From the NCBI RefSeq assembly GCF_002646595.1, contig NZ_PDUD01000045.1, forward strand, positions 1 to 64,000: a stretch of DNA of 64,000 bases, written 5' to 3'. Below are positions 8,556 to 17,353 of the stretch, piece after piece. Under the pieces are notes generated by a model that made no database searches, was not told the origin of the DNA, and saw only the letters and a list, made by a program, of their open reading frames with translations. The stretch is from Flavilitoribacter nigricans DSM 23189 = NBRC 102662 (GTDB lineage Bacteria > Bacteroidota > Bacteroidia > Chitinophagales > Saprospiraceae). The stretch's first letter is position 1. Each line of letters begins with the position of its first letter. Position numbers and translations under genes: made by a program.

Positions 8556-9239
8556 TTAACTTAGCGTTTCCGCAAAGGTAAGCAGTTTATTCAGATCCGG
8601 CGCAGATTCCAGGTCCAGCTTGTGTTCTTTGATATAAGCCTCCAGTTCCTTTTTGTGCCCCAGGAGTTTGATCAGGGTCTTTTTATTCGGTTTGATGGTC
8701 TTCAATTCCCCGTTCTGCATGAGGTAATAATCTACCTTGGGAAAAAACCGTTTGAACTCCACGGTCTGTCCCACATTCTGGACTGTCTTCTCGGAAACGA
8801 TCGCCCGAAAATCCCGGAACACCACCATCGTACTGCCCGAATAGATCAGATTCACGAAGTGATCCCGGAAGCGGGGGTGGAAACTCGCCTGAAAGACCAG
8901 CTTTTCATCCGCATTGTCGACCTTTTCGCCATCTTCGTTCACTTCGAATTCGATCCGCATAAACCGGTCATTAGCCAGCCGGATGAATTTATCACCCTGT
9001 CGCACCTCAAATTCGCCGGTATAGATATTGTAGCGCGTCGGCATATTGGGCACGCGCTTCATTTCTTTGGTGAGCAGATCCGCCGGATGCCATTCGTCAC
9101 CGAACAGATAGGGCGAATCCTTAATATCCGGATATCGTTCTTCGTTGACATCCAGACCGTTGACAAAAATGAGATCTTCGGATTGAGCGCTCAGGTTGGT
9201 GGCCAAAATGACCAGAATGAACCAGTAAGTATATTTCAT
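8556..9239 (-). CDS. Secreted hypothetical protein upstream of era
   Basis: I do not recognise a named family. The 227 residues start with a signal peptide (MKYTYWFILVILATNLSAQ), so the protein is exported. The middle is beta-rich and the C-terminal third is lysine- and leucine-rich and probably helical (KKTLIKLLGHKKELEAYIKEH), ending LLTFAETLS. The stop is only 3 bp before the era start, indicating tight cotranscription, although a link between an exported protein and Era is not obvious. Function unknown. Confidence 0.75.
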   Translation of the reverse strand: MKYTYWFILVILATNLSAQSEDLIFVNGLDVNEERYPDIKDSPYLFGDEWHPADLLTKEMKRVPNMPTRYNIYTGEFEVRQGDKFIRLANDRFMRIEFEVNEDGEKVDNADEKLVFQASFHPRFRDHFVNLIYSGSTMVVFRDFRAIVSEKTVQNVGQTVEFKRFFPKVDYYLMQNGELKTIKPNKKTLIKLLGHKKELEAYIKEHKLDLESAPDLNKLLTFAETLS

Positions 9240-9313
9240 AATATTGGATTGATTATTTCGGTTGGGCGGACGTTAGGATACGTCAATCCTAATTTTCAGA
9301 ACCCCACATCCTC

Positions 9314-9895
9314 TCAATACAACCGCTTCGTTGTTGTCTGCAATAACCCTTCAATCGCCTCGTAGATCGTTTTTGGTTTCTGCGGCCGCCAGTTGATATC
9401 GCTGAACGGGCCACCGAAATTGATAAACGACTGCAGGCGGGTATCCTGCATTTCCTCTTCCACGTGGGGCAGTGTATTCAGCAGGCAGACCCAGCCGTCC
9501 TCATCGCGGATATCCTCGTACCATTCTTCGTAGTAGCTGTCGTCGTCACCGTGGAAATTCAGTACATTTTCGCAGACCAGGATAAACTTGTAGATCTCTT
9601 CCTGGATCAGTGCATCGATGATCTCCCGCTTGAGGAACATAATGTCGTTGTGTAAACAGTCGTTCCATTCCCCGATCAGTTCCAGGATGGCGTACTGCTC
9701 GATATAATCGACAAAAATGATCTTCAGATACAGTGTAGCCGATCCGAAGCTGTCCCATTGAGGATGAATATAGTAATTATAGACTTTCTGGCTGAATTGA
9801 AATTCGTCGTATTGACGACCGAAGAAGGGAGAACGGGCATCTTCTTCCGCAGTATACTCGTCTCGCCATAGATAGTGTGGCTCAATATCGTGCAT
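9314..9895 (-). CDS. Conserved hypothetical acidic cytoplasmic protein
   Basis: 193 residues, no signal peptide, very rich in aromatic and acidic residues (HDIEPHYLWRDEY, GDDDSYYEEWYEDIRDEDGW). No motif I can assign. It resembles lineage-specific Bacteroidota hypotheticals with many Tyr/Trp and Asp/Glu. It is divergent from the NadR-like kinase at 9958 and 74 bp before the secreted protein/era unit. Function unknown. Confidence 0.7.
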   Translation of the reverse strand: MHDIEPHYLWRDEYTAEEDARSPFFGRQYDEFQFSQKVYNYYIHPQWDSFGSATLYLKIIFVDYIEQYAILELIGEWNDCLHNDIMFLKREIIDALIQEEIYKFILVCENVLNFHGDDDSYYEEWYEDIRDEDGWVCLLNTLPHVEEEMQDTRLQSFINFGGPFSDINWRPQKPKTIYEAIEGLLQTTTKRLY

Positions 9896-9957
9896 AATCT
9901 TAGTCCTTCATTTTTATTTTCACCGAAGGATCGTACGAAATTACGACCTTTACGGAT

Positions 9958-10494
9958 ATGTTATCAGTTAAAAAAATAGTGATCACCGGGCCGGAATCCA
10001 GCGGAAAATCGACCCTGAGTCAGCAACTGGCCGCGCACTACTGCACGCAGTGGGTACCCGAATTTGCCCGCAGCTATCTGGAGCAGCTAGACCGACCTTA
10101 TCGTCAGGAAGATCTTTTGGAGATCGCCCGGGGGCAAGCGGCTATGGAAGATCGGAAAAAACTGGAAGCTTCGCAATACCTCTTTTGCGATACCGGACTG
10201 GAAGTGATAAAAATCTGGTCTTTATTCAAATACGGGACCGTCGACCAACGTATTGAAGACCTGCTGGCGAACCGGTCCTACGATTTCTTCCTCCTCTGCA
10301 AACCCGACCTGGAATGGACGCCTGATCCACTAAGAGAAACACCTAATTCGGAAGATCGTTGGCGGCTTTTTGAACTTTATCGGCAGGAGATCGAAGAATT
10401 GGACGTACCCTTTGCAGAGATCGGCGGCCAGGAGAGCAGGCGACTGCAGCTGGCGATCGCGGCGGTGCATGAGCAGTTTGTCGTTCGTACCTGA
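9958..10494 (+). CDS. NadR-like P-loop kinase (AAA_28), probable ribosylnicotinamide kinase
   Basis: 178 residues matching the kinase half of NadR: Walker A GPESSGKST (residues 11-19), the substrate-site segment VPEFARSYL, the acidic strand FLLCKPDLEWTPD and a C-terminal lid. Known NadR kinase domains phosphorylate nicotinamide riboside in NAD salvage. The adenylyltransferase domain found in full NadR is missing, so this is a stand-alone kinase; the substrate is inferred from family. Monocistronic, divergent from the upstream hypothetical. Confidence 0.8.
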   Translation: MLSVKKIVITGPESSGKSTLSQQLAAHYCTQWVPEFARSYLEQLDRPYRQEDLLEIARGQAAMEDRKKLEASQYLFCDTGLEVIKIWSLFKYGTVDQRIEDLLANRSYDFFLLCKPDLEWTPDPLRETPNSEDRWRLFELYRQEIEELDVPFAEIGGQESRRLQLAIAAVHEQFVVRT

Positions 10495-10599
10495 TGGATT
10501 GGCTATAAAGCCGGATAAGCAGTATATGGCCGGATGAGTCAGGTTCCTCCTTCCTACCTATTTTGTTACTGTAATTACGATTGAAAAAATTTTCAGACC

Positions 10600-11310
10600 T
10601 TAACCATCCTCCCCCACCGGAACGGCCTGCGCTTCTGCTTTCACGAAATATTTGACATACAACAGCACCAAAATCGGTACCAGGATCATGCCCGTGAGAA
10701 AGTTCAGCAAGGAGGTCGTATCCGTCAATTCTTCTGCTCTCTGCAACACCAGCAGCAGTTCGCCCAGCGGACCTTTGGAAAAGACGGTATTGTAAAAGAA
10801 ATTCCAGCCCAGATGAAATCCGAACGGCAGCATAATGGATCTGGTCTTGGCGAAAGCCCAGGCCCAGGCGTATCCCATCAGGCCGGTCCCGATGAATATC
10901 AGGATCATCGCTACGATATTACCTAAAATACCGAAGGAAAACCAGTGATATATACCGAAAGCTATGGCCGAGATCAGAATGCTCTTTGCCGTACCGATCC
11001 TCCGGATCAGAATATACAGCAGCGCTCCGCGAAAAATCAGTTCCTCCGTCAGGACCGACCGGACGTCCCACCAGAATGAACGGGCAATCGTGGCTCCGGA
11101 AATATTTTCATTCAGTACCCAGATGCCGGACCGCAGGAATGCTTCCAGATACTGGGCCATGATGCACAGCAGACCGGTAATTAGAAATCCGGTCAGAAAC
11201 TGCCGGATCCGTTTAGTGACCGGCAACAGGCCCAGGGCTAGAATGTGTTGCTTTTCAAAGAAGTAAAGTAATAGCCAGGAAATGGCTATCGCTACTAAAA
11301 TTCCAATCAT
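10600..11310 (-). CDS. CPBP family intramembrane glutamic endopeptidase
   Basis: 236 residues with about six hydrophobic segments. The CPBP (Rce1-like/Abi) signatures are present: EELIFRG (EExxxR), GIYHW with the second-motif His, and FGFHLGWNFF with the third His. Rce1-type members cleave membrane-bound substrates; the bacterial substrate is unknown. The C-terminus is a short acidic tail. It shares its strand with the hydrolase-fold gene at 11344, 33 bp upstream, so cotranscription is likely. Confidence 0.85.
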   Translation of the reverse strand: MIGILVAIAISWLLLYFFEKQHILALGLLPVTKRIRQFLTGFLITGLLCIMAQYLEAFLRSGIWVLNENISGATIARSFWWDVRSVLTEELIFRGALLYILIRRIGTAKSILISAIAFGIYHWFSFGILGNIVAMILIFIGTGLMGYAWAWAFAKTRSIMLPFGFHLGWNFFYNTVFSKGPLGELLLVLQRAEELTDTTSLLNFLTGMILVPILVLLYVKYFVKAEAQAVPVGEDG

Positions 11311-11343
11311 TTAGTGTATAAGTTTTAGGTGGCAGACTTCCAT

Positions 11344-12525
11344 TCACTTCCTCTCCGCCCGAATCCGCTCATTCTTTTGGAACAAAGGGGCATCCGCATC
11401 GCTCATTTTCCACAAATCCGCACGCTGGTCCCGATCGCCCTTAAGATACACATCAAAAAAACTTTTGATGAATGTAAACCAGAAATTGTGCTGGGCAACT
11501 ACTTTTTCGGGCAATTCGGGTAGTGCGATCATGTTGCCCGTCAAAGGCGCATGGCCGAATTCCTGCAACACAAAGGAAAAACGATCGATGCGACTGAGAG
11601 AGTCAAAGATGGCCGTATTCAATTGGAGGGATTCATTCGGGGGATCCTCGTGCTGGTGAAATTCGGCAAAAGGCACCTGAATGTTATCCGGATTAAAATA
11701 AATGGAATTGCTGACGTATCCGTTGCCGTTGTTCTTTCCATCCCAGCCGTCGATATTGACAATAGCTTCCGCTTCCAGGTTTTTCATCTGATACAGCAGT
11801 GTAGACATGCCATCGGCATTCAGGCCCAACAAACCGCTTTGGTCTTCATCCACGAAATCAAAATGACGAAGCATTCCCCGCAGGATCTCGAACGTTCTTA
11901 TTCTTCGATTGATCGCGATCTGCGGAGATTGCCGGAACAGCCGGGAGGTTTGGGAGAGCAATCCGGTAGAGATCACCACGTATCCGTGACTCGCCAGATA
12001 TTCGGAGAGGGTACTCATCTTCCACACGCCACCATCGTGACCGGCCAGGATCACCGGAAATTTCCCCCCTACAGGTGGAGCCTCGGGTAAGGCCGCCGTT
12101 GCGGTATTGCCGATCGCTTCCAACTGGGCGGCACTCAGTTCAACTTTGAAACCGAATTTGGCAAAACTGGAAAAGATCTCCATAGCATTTTCCCGCTGCT
12201 CTGCGGACAGTTCGGCGAAGTCATTCTTTTGGGCGGTTTTGTAAAAGTATGCTTTGAAGCGGCAGGCACGCTCCTGATCCCATTCCGCGTCGGTCGGATA
12301 CCAGATGGAGATCTGAATGGGAAAAAACCGGTTTTCATTTATAGTTCCGTTCTCGTCGTACTTTGGTCCCGTGGTCCGGCTGGAATCAACGAGTTCAATG
12401 GTTTTAAAACCGACATGGTAGCGGCCGGCCTCCATTTCCTGCCAAAGTGGATAAGTATTTTGTCCGAAGCAGAGCGTACCTGGAAAAAGCAATAATAACA
12501 GATAGGTGATGGGTAAGTTTTTCAT
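11344..12525 (-). CDS. Secreted alpha/beta hydrolase fold protein, PAF acetylhydrolase/dienelactone hydrolase-like, nucleophile apparently replaced
   Basis: 393 residues with signal peptide (MKNLPITYLLLLLFPGTLC). The fold resembles the platelet-activating factor acetylhydrolase/dienelactone hydrolase group: substrate-side strand FPISIWYPTD, oxyanion strand KFPVILAGHDGG, helix YLASHGYVVIST, elbow region LLGLNADGMST, and a late His in EFGHAPLTG. At the elbow the expected G-x-S-x-G reads GLNADG, with Asn where Ser should be, so catalysis by the usual mechanism looks doubtful. It may be a pseudoenzyme or use another residue. It precedes the CPBP gene by 33 bp on the same strand. Confidence 0.7.
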   Translation of the reverse strand: MKNLPITYLLLLLFPGTLCFGQNTYPLWQEMEAGRYHVGFKTIELVDSSRTTGPKYDENGTINENRFFPIQISIWYPTDAEWDQERACRFKAYFYKTAQKNDFAELSAEQRENAMEIFSSFAKFGFKVELSAAQLEAIGNTATAALPEAPPVGGKFPVILAGHDGGVWKMSTLSEYLASHGYVVISTGLLSQTSRLFRQSPQIAINRRIRTFEILRGMLRHFDFVDEDQSGLLGLNADGMSTLLYQMKNLEAEAIVNIDGWDGKNNGNGYVSNSIYFNPDNIQVPFAEFHQHEDPPNESLQLNTAIFDSLSRIDRFSFVLQEFGHAPLTGNMIALPELPEKVVAQHNFWFTFIKSFFDVYLKGDRDQRADLWKMSDADAPLFQKNERIRAERK

Positions 12526-12757
12526 TATTTAGCGGTTAATTTTCAATAATAATATTCCACGCCTGTACACAAGCTGGTACATCTGGAGATCCGGTGCAAA
12601 CCGCATCGTTCAATAGCTTAGATCTTCAAAATTTTCGAATGAAACAAACTTGCGCAGGTGGGGCGTGCGGAGTGCAAGAGAAGCGGCCGCTGATCAGTAT
12701 CGGCACTTCGTTTTAGAAATCACCTTCGTTAAAATAAACAGGAACAAGCAGAATGTA

Positions 12758-13237
12758 CTACCTATCAAATTCCCGACCAGCTTTATTTCGAAAAAAGTCG
12801 ATTAGCTTGCATAAATTTTCGTTGATCTCATGATCGGAATTCCATTCGATCTTCTTGTCTCCAAATTCGAGCCGGCAGAACAATCCATCCAGAGTGATCC
12901 CATCCCAGCCGGTCAACGCGAATTCAGCCTCCAGATGTCCTGTGAGTAGATCCATTTCTTTAGCTTCCAATTTTATTTCCCGACGTTTAATCGACAGCCG
13001 GTCGAGATTATAGATCCCTTTGTCAAACCGGGCATTATCGTACGCGGCATTCCAGGATAATAGGATCAATTTGCTTCGATCGGGATCGAACTGACTGATT
13101 GAAAATGCATGCGTTAGTAGCTGCCCGAGTTCCGTGTACCGGAACCTCAATTCGCCGAAGGATTCACTCCGTGGTCCGGATAGTTCGTGTATGATTTGAT
13201 CCCAATAGGCGGTCCTGCTGTTTGAAAATCTTTCCAT
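12758..13237 (-). CDS. Hypothetical protein
   Basis: 159 residues, no signal peptide or membrane segment. Beta-rich centre with repeated Leu-Glu patterns (LSIKRREIKLEAKEMDLL, LEAEFALTGWDG). No family recognised. It stands alone between hypotheticals in an AT-richer stretch. Codon use looks like its neighbours and the reading frame is intact, supporting a real gene, but no function can be given. Confidence 0.55.
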   Translation of the reverse strand: MERFSNSRTAYWDQIIHELSGPRSESFGELRFRYTELGQLLTHAFSISQFDPDRSKLILLSWNAAYDNARFDKGIYNLDRLSIKRREIKLEAKEMDLLTGHLEAEFALTGWDGITLDGLFCRLEFGDKKIEWNSDHEINENLCKLIDFFRNKAGREFDR

Positions 13238-13304
13238 GTATTCTAAGTTGCCGGTGCAAATGATTGTAAATGACGGAATAGCGGCTACTGTATATCTGAA
13301 GTAG

Positions 13305-13544
13305 TCAACGTTTCTTTATTCCTTCCCGGTCCACCTGCAGCAGATATCGTCCTTCGCTTGTTCTCAGTAAGCATTCAATATCCGGGCGGTTGCTGACGAG
13401 TTGAAGCATGTAATTTACGGCAGCTTCCCGAGTTGAAAACCTCTTAAATATTTCCCCTACCCTGGTGTGAGTTGCCAGATCGACGGTAAGGATGATCCCG
13501 GTAGAGAATTCTGCATGGGCCACTAAAAACTCAGTTTTTGACAT
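13305..13544 (-). CDS. Small hypothetical protein
   Basis: 79 residues from the start MSKTEFLVAHAEF. An in-frame ATG at 13577 adds 11 residues; longer versions run into GC-biased low-quality sequence. The protein has no signal peptide; the segment RFSTREAAVNYMLQLV looks helical. No family recognised. It is divergent from the riboswitch-controlled TonB receptor. Confidence 0.5.
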   Translation of the reverse strand: MSKTEFLVAHAEFSTGIILTVDLATHTRVGEIFKRFSTREAAVNYMLQLVSNRPDIECLLRTSEGRYLLQVDREGIKKR

Positions 13545-13707
13545 TTTCTGCTTTTCAGGATGGGTACTAATGACCATGGGGCCAATACTCAAGTTAAGGA
13601 AAAACCTGCTTAATCCGAATCCACTTTTGTTTCCACAAGTACTCCCGACAAACCGCCCCCAGGTCCCTCCAATTTCTTTTCGACTTCCACATCCCAAAAT
13701 TCCTGTG

Positions 13708-13715
13708 TATCTTTG
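13708..13715 (+). promoter_or_regulatory. Bacteroidota -7 box of the riboswitch/TonB receptor transcript
   Basis: TATCTTTG is an exact TAnnTTTG match ending 12 bp before the first conserved base of the TPP aptamer (GGGGTGC at 13728). Transcription would start at about 13721, right at the aptamer, as expected for a riboswitch leader. Confidence 0.65.
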
Positions 13716-13719
13716 CGGC

Positions 13720-13945
13720 CACTTTAAGGGGTGCTACCCGTGGTGATGATTTGATAATTCGATAGTGTGTTGATTTGATGTGAAAAGCCTTAAGATCATA
13801 AACTGATGAGCAGGCGTTTGTTTCCACCTCATTCTTTCCCTCTCATTTATCATTCACAACACAGGCGGCTGAGATCATACCCTTTGTTCCGGAGGAGCAA
13901 CGGAACAGGAACCTGCCCGGGTAATTCCGGGAAGGGAAATCCTAC
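13720..13945 (+). promoter_or_regulatory. TPP (THI-box) riboswitch with an extended P3 arm
   Basis: The conserved elements are in order: GGGGTGC (13728-13734), GGCTGAGATCATACCC (13867-13882), GGAACCTG (13908-13914 region) and CCCGGGTAATTCCGGGAAGGGAA (about 13916-13939, core GGTAATTCCGGG). These match the thiamine pyrophosphate aptamer: P2 GGGGT/ATACCC, the CUGAGA motif, and the ACCTG-N-GGTAAT-N-GGGAA half. The P3 insertion between GGGGTGC and CTGAGA is about 130 nt, far longer than in E. coli thiM. TGATAA (13752-13757) can pair with TTATCA (13847-13852), and flanking bases pair imperfectly, so it can fold into a long arm. Expected action: TPP binding lowers expression of the receptor gene downstream. 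Confidence 0.85.
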
Positions 13946-14141
13946 GGCTCCTAGTGGAGAACATGATTTTACGGTATTCGGTATCCTAGTATTCAGCTTT
14001 CGGTAAAAACCTACCGTCAACCGAACGCGCCGTACACCGTCAACCGTGACCTTTCTCCACCTCCGCACAAGGGTGTGGTGATTCAAACAACTTCCAGCGA
14101 CCCCTGCCGGAAGTATTCGATTCACCCACAATGTCTTTTTT
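13946..14141 (+). promoter_or_regulatory. Leader between the TPP aptamer and the TonB receptor
   Basis: About 195 nt that should hold the expression platform. GGTAAAAACCTACCGTCAACC and a repeated ACCGTCAACCG (about 14012 and 14037) are visible, but I cannot pick out a clear terminator with a U-tract. Control at translation initiation is therefore possible. No reading frame of note. Confidence 0.4.
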
Positions 14142-16568
14142 ATGTTTCGTTATTTATTTTTCACTTTGTTCCTAAGTCTTTTCGTTGGCCAGCTTGGGGC
14201 GCAGGTAGCGATATCCGGCAGGATCACCGATACCGATGGTAGCCCGCTGGTAGGCGCCAATGTCCTGATCGAGGAAACTCAACAAGGCGCCATCACGGAT
14301 ACGGATGGGCAATACCGGCTCAACCGGGTCGATCCGGGCCGGTATACGCTGCAGGTATCCTACGTCGGTTACCAGGGCGAAAGCCAGTCGTTTAGCGTTC
14401 CGCAAAACGGTACTGCGGGGATTACGCTGAATTTTCGCCTGGCGGCACAAAGCACTACCCTGCAGGAACTAACCGTTTCCGCCACCCGGGCCGACGCCAA
14501 AACGCCCATGACCTACACCAACCTGAACGAGGAAGAACTCCAGGCCAACAACCTGGGCCAGGATGTGCCTTATCTGTTGCGCTGGACGCCCTCCACGGTG
14601 GTCACCTCCGACGCCGGCGCGGGCATCGGCTACACGGGTATTCGCATCCGCGGCACCGACCCCACCCGCATCAACGTCACCATCAACGGCATCCCGCTGA
14701 ATGACGCGGAATCGCAGGGCACTTTCTGGGTAGACCTTCCGGATTTCATCAGTTCCACCAGCGATGTGCAGATCCAGCGGGGTGTAGGTACCTCCACCAA
14801 TGGTGCCGGGGCATTCGGCGCTACCATCAACCTAAATACCTCCAAAAAACGGGATGATCCCTACTTTCAGACGAATACTTCGATTGGGTCTTTCAACACC
14901 CTCAAGGGGAATGTGGAGTTCGGCACGGGGGTGATGCGCAATAAGTTCAGCCTGGACGGACGGCTATCCCGCATCGGCTCGGATGGCTACATCGACCGGG
15001 CGCGGGCCGACCTCGACTCCTGGTACTTATCGGGTGCCTACTACGGCGAAAAGAGCATTCTGCGCTTTAATGCTTTCTCCGGCCACGAGGTCACCTATCA
15101 GGCCTGGAACGGCGTACCGGCCGACCTCGTCGACGACCGGGAGACGCGGACTTTCAACTCCGCCGGTACGGAAAAAGCGGGCGATCCCTACGACAATGAA
15201 GTAGACGACTACCGGCAAACCCACTATCAGTTGCTGTACGATCAGCAACTCGCCGACCAACTGGAACTCAGTCTGGCTTTTCACCTGACGCAGGGGGAAG
15301 GTTTCTTCGAGCAGTACAAGGCCGGAGAAGATCTCGAAGATTACGGCCTGGAACCCGTTGGAGAAGTAACTTCGACCGATCTGATCCGCCGCCGCTGGCT
15401 GGACAATGACTTTTACGGTACGGTCTACGCCCTGCGGTACACCAGCGACGACGACCGCCTCACCACTACCCTTGGCGGTGGTTATCACATTTACGAGGGC
15501 CGTCATTTCGGCGAGGTTATTTGGGCCCGTTTCGCTTCCAACAGCGAAATCCGGGAACCTTATTACGACAATGATGCAGAAAAACGGGATTTCAATATTT
15601 ATGGGAAGGTCAACTACGAACTATTGCCGGACCTGAATGCCTACGTTGACCTCCAGATGCGCCGGGTGAGCTACGATTTCGTCGGCGTGAATAACCAGGG
15701 TGTACCGGTACCCGCCGGAGATGAGATGAGCTTTTTCAATCCCAAGGCCGGTATCTTTTACCAGATCAGTCCGCGCACCGAAGCATACGGTTCTTTTGCC
15801 GTGGCCAATCGCGAACCCAACCGCAATGATTATACCGAAAACCCGATCGGCAGCTGGCCTCTGCCCGAGCGCCTGTACAATACGGAGATCGGCCTGAGAC
15901 ATCGCTGGAACAAAGCCGCGCTAGGTGCCAATGTCTACCATATGGATTATCGGGACCAACTAGTACTGAACGGTCAGATCAACGATGTGGGAGAATACAT
16001 GCGGATCAACGTTCCAAAAAGTTACCGTCTGGGGCTGGAACTGGTCGGTGGATTTGAGGTGAGCCCCAGACTGAACGTCAATGCCAATGTGACCCTCAGC
16101 CGGAACAAGGTGGACAACTACACCGAATACGTCGATGCCTACGATGCGGATTTCAACTGGCTGGAGCAACAGACCATCCGCCGGGAGGATACCGACCTGG
16201 CTTTTTCTCCTTCCGTAATTGCCGGCGGTGATATAAATTTCCAGGTATTACCGGAGGGCGGAGACCACCAGCTCGCCCTTAGCCTGCTGGGCAAATACGT
16301 CGGTAAACAGTACATCGATAATTCATCCGATGAAAATAATGTGCTGGATGCTTACTGGTTCAGTGATTTCCGTCTGCAATACCGCTGGAAGACGAGCTTT
16401 TTCAAAGAGATCGGACTAACGTTTCTGGTACAGAACGTATTCGATCAGCTCTACGAGACCAACGCCTGGTCTTATCGCTACAACTATGACGGAACGGATC
16501 TGGTGGATCAGGGACTATATCCGCAGGCGGGCAGGAATTATCTCCTGGGGCTGACCATCGGCTTCTGA
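14142..16568 (+). CDS. TonB-dependent outer-membrane receptor, predicted thiamine-compound transporter
   Basis: 808 residues. Signal peptide (MFRYLFFTLFLSLFVGQLGAQ), then a CarboxypepD_reg-like domain (about 22-105, GRITDTDGSPLVGANVLIEE), a plug domain (about 110-225, with IRIRGTDPTRINVTINGIPLND split over two strands) and a 22-strand-type barrel ending in aromatic GLTIGF, the outer-membrane insertion signal. Imports a substrate across the outer membrane using TonB-ExbBD energy. The TPP riboswitch in the leader points to thiamine or a precursor; the protein sequence alone does not fix the substrate. No thiamine biosynthesis genes adjoin it. A strong terminator follows at 16608. Confidence 0.9.
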   Translation: MFRYLFFTLFLSLFVGQLGAQVAISGRITDTDGSPLVGANVLIEETQQGAITDTDGQYRLNRVDPGRYTLQVSYVGYQGESQSFSVPQNGTAGITLNFRLAAQSTTLQELTVSATRADAKTPMTYTNLNEEELQANNLGQDVPYLLRWTPSTVVTSDAGAGIGYTGIRIRGTDPTRINVTINGIPLNDAESQGTFWVDLPDFISSTSDVQIQRGVGTSTNGAGAFGATINLNTSKKRDDPYFQTNTSIGSFNTLKGNVEFGTGVMRNKFSLDGRLSRIGSDGYIDRARADLDSWYLSGAYYGEKSILRFNAFSGHEVTYQAWNGVPADLVDDRETRTFNSAGTEKAGDPYDNEVDDYRQTHYQLLYDQQLADQLELSLAFHLTQGEGFFEQYKAGEDLEDYGLEPVGEVTSTDLIRRRWLDNDFYGTVYALRYTSDDDRLTTTLGGGYHIYEGRHFGEVIWARFASNSEIREPYYDNDAEKRDFNIYGKVNYELLPDLNAYVDLQMRRVSYDFVGVNNQGVPVPAGDEMSFFNPKAGIFYQISPRTEAYGSFAVANREPNRNDYTENPIGSWPLPERLYNTEIGLRHRWNKAALGANVYHMDYRDQLVLNGQINDVGEYMRINVPKSYRLGLELVGGFEVSPRLNVNANVTLSRNKVDNYTEYVDAYDADFNWLEQQTIRREDTDLAFSPSVIAGGDINFQVLPEGGDHQLALSLLGKYVGKQYIDNSSDENNVLDAYWFSDFRLQYRWKTSFFKEIGLTFLVQNVFDQLYETNAWSYRYNYDGTDLVDQGLYPQAGRNYLLGLTIGF

Positions 16569-16607
16569 TAAACTTTCACAGGTCATTAGTAAGCCAACGG
16601 AGCGAAG

Positions 16608-16648
16608 GACGCCGGCTATTTTGAAAATGGCCGGCGTCTTTTCTTTTA
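16608..16648 (+). terminator. Rho-independent terminator after the TonB receptor
   Basis: GACGCCGGC (16608-16616) pairs with GCCGGCGTC (16630-16638) across a 13-base loop, followed by TTTTCTTTT. It lies 40 bp past the receptor stop. Confidence 0.85.
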
Positions 16649-16681
16649 ATCGGTAGGTAATGTCTTGCGCGTCCGGGAAAT

Positions 16682-17266
16682 CTAGAAATTATAGGTGATC
16701 CCGAGGCGGTAATCCAAGGGAGACTCGAAGGAATTACCCGGCTGGTTGACGTGATACATCAACAGCGCTTCAAAGGCGATCGGTCCGCCGCTTCCGGCAT
16801 TGTAACCGCCGCCGATATAAAATGCCCCCCGCTCAAAACGGGATACAGAGAGGTCCGAATTGAAGATCGGTTCGTTCTCCAGGTTATATTCCAACTGTGC
16901 GAAAAAGGTCGGGAAAGGCCGAATACGACCAAATACCCCAACCGCCCAACTTGTGGTATTGACCTTGTCGACATTACCACCACCGTAATTGACGCGGTAA
17001 TTGTAGTACAGGAGCGAAGCCCGTGGGCCTACCGAAATAATATCATTGAATTTGAAGCCGACCATGGGCGCCAGTCCGAACTGAAACAGAGACGTAAAAC
17101 CGTTGCCGTTGAATCCCAGGGTAAAGTGGCTACCGTACCAGAGACGGTGTCCGATATTGCCGCTTTCATCAAAGTACTCATCGGTATCGCGTTTGCTCTG
17201 AGCCGAAACTTCCATCATGCTGCCGCAAAGGGCCAGCACAAAAATTAAGGTAAGGATCTTCTTCAT
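16682..17266 (-). CDS. Outer-membrane beta-barrel protein
   Basis: 194 residues with signal peptide (MKKILTLIFVLALCGSMMEVSAQ). The mature part alternates hydrophobic and polar residues with many Gly and aromatics (GFKFNDIISVGPRASLLYYNYRV, quoted in two strands) and ends YRLGITYNF, a C-terminal Phe typical of barrel insertion. Probably an 8-strand OmpA/OmpW-like barrel; ligand unknown. A -7 box lies just upstream at 17283. Next to a TetR gene on the same strand, but with its own promoter. Confidence 0.75.
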   Translation of the reverse strand: MKKILTLIFVLALCGSMMEVSAQSKRDTDEYFDESGNIGHRLWYGSHFTLGFNGNGFTSLFQFGLAPMVGFKFNDIISVGPRASLLYYNYRVNYGGGNVDKVNTTSWAVGVFGRIRPFPTFFAQLEYNLENEPIFNSDLSVSRFERGAFYIGGGYNAGSGGPIAFEALLMYHVNQPGNSFESPLDYRLGITYNF

Positions 17267-17282
17267 TATTGGATGTTTTGTG

Positions 17283-17290
17283 CAAATATA
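17283..17290 (-). promoter_or_regulatory. Bacteroidota -7 box of the outer-membrane protein gene
   Basis: Minus strand reads TATATTTG, an exact TAnnTTTG match, 16 bp before the start codon, predicting a leader of about 10 nt. Confidence 0.5.
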
Positions 17291-17353
17291 GGCTGATGCT
17301 CATTTTATAAATGCGCATACCGGCCTGAATTGTAGGTTTTAAACCTTTTTTAA

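Noticed and set aside
13880-13945. Cobalamin riboswitch, because of CAGGAACCTGCC
   Set aside because: The order GGGGTGC, GGCTGAGA, ATACCC, ACCTG, GGTAAT, GGGAA is that of the TPP aptamer; B12 elements are absent.
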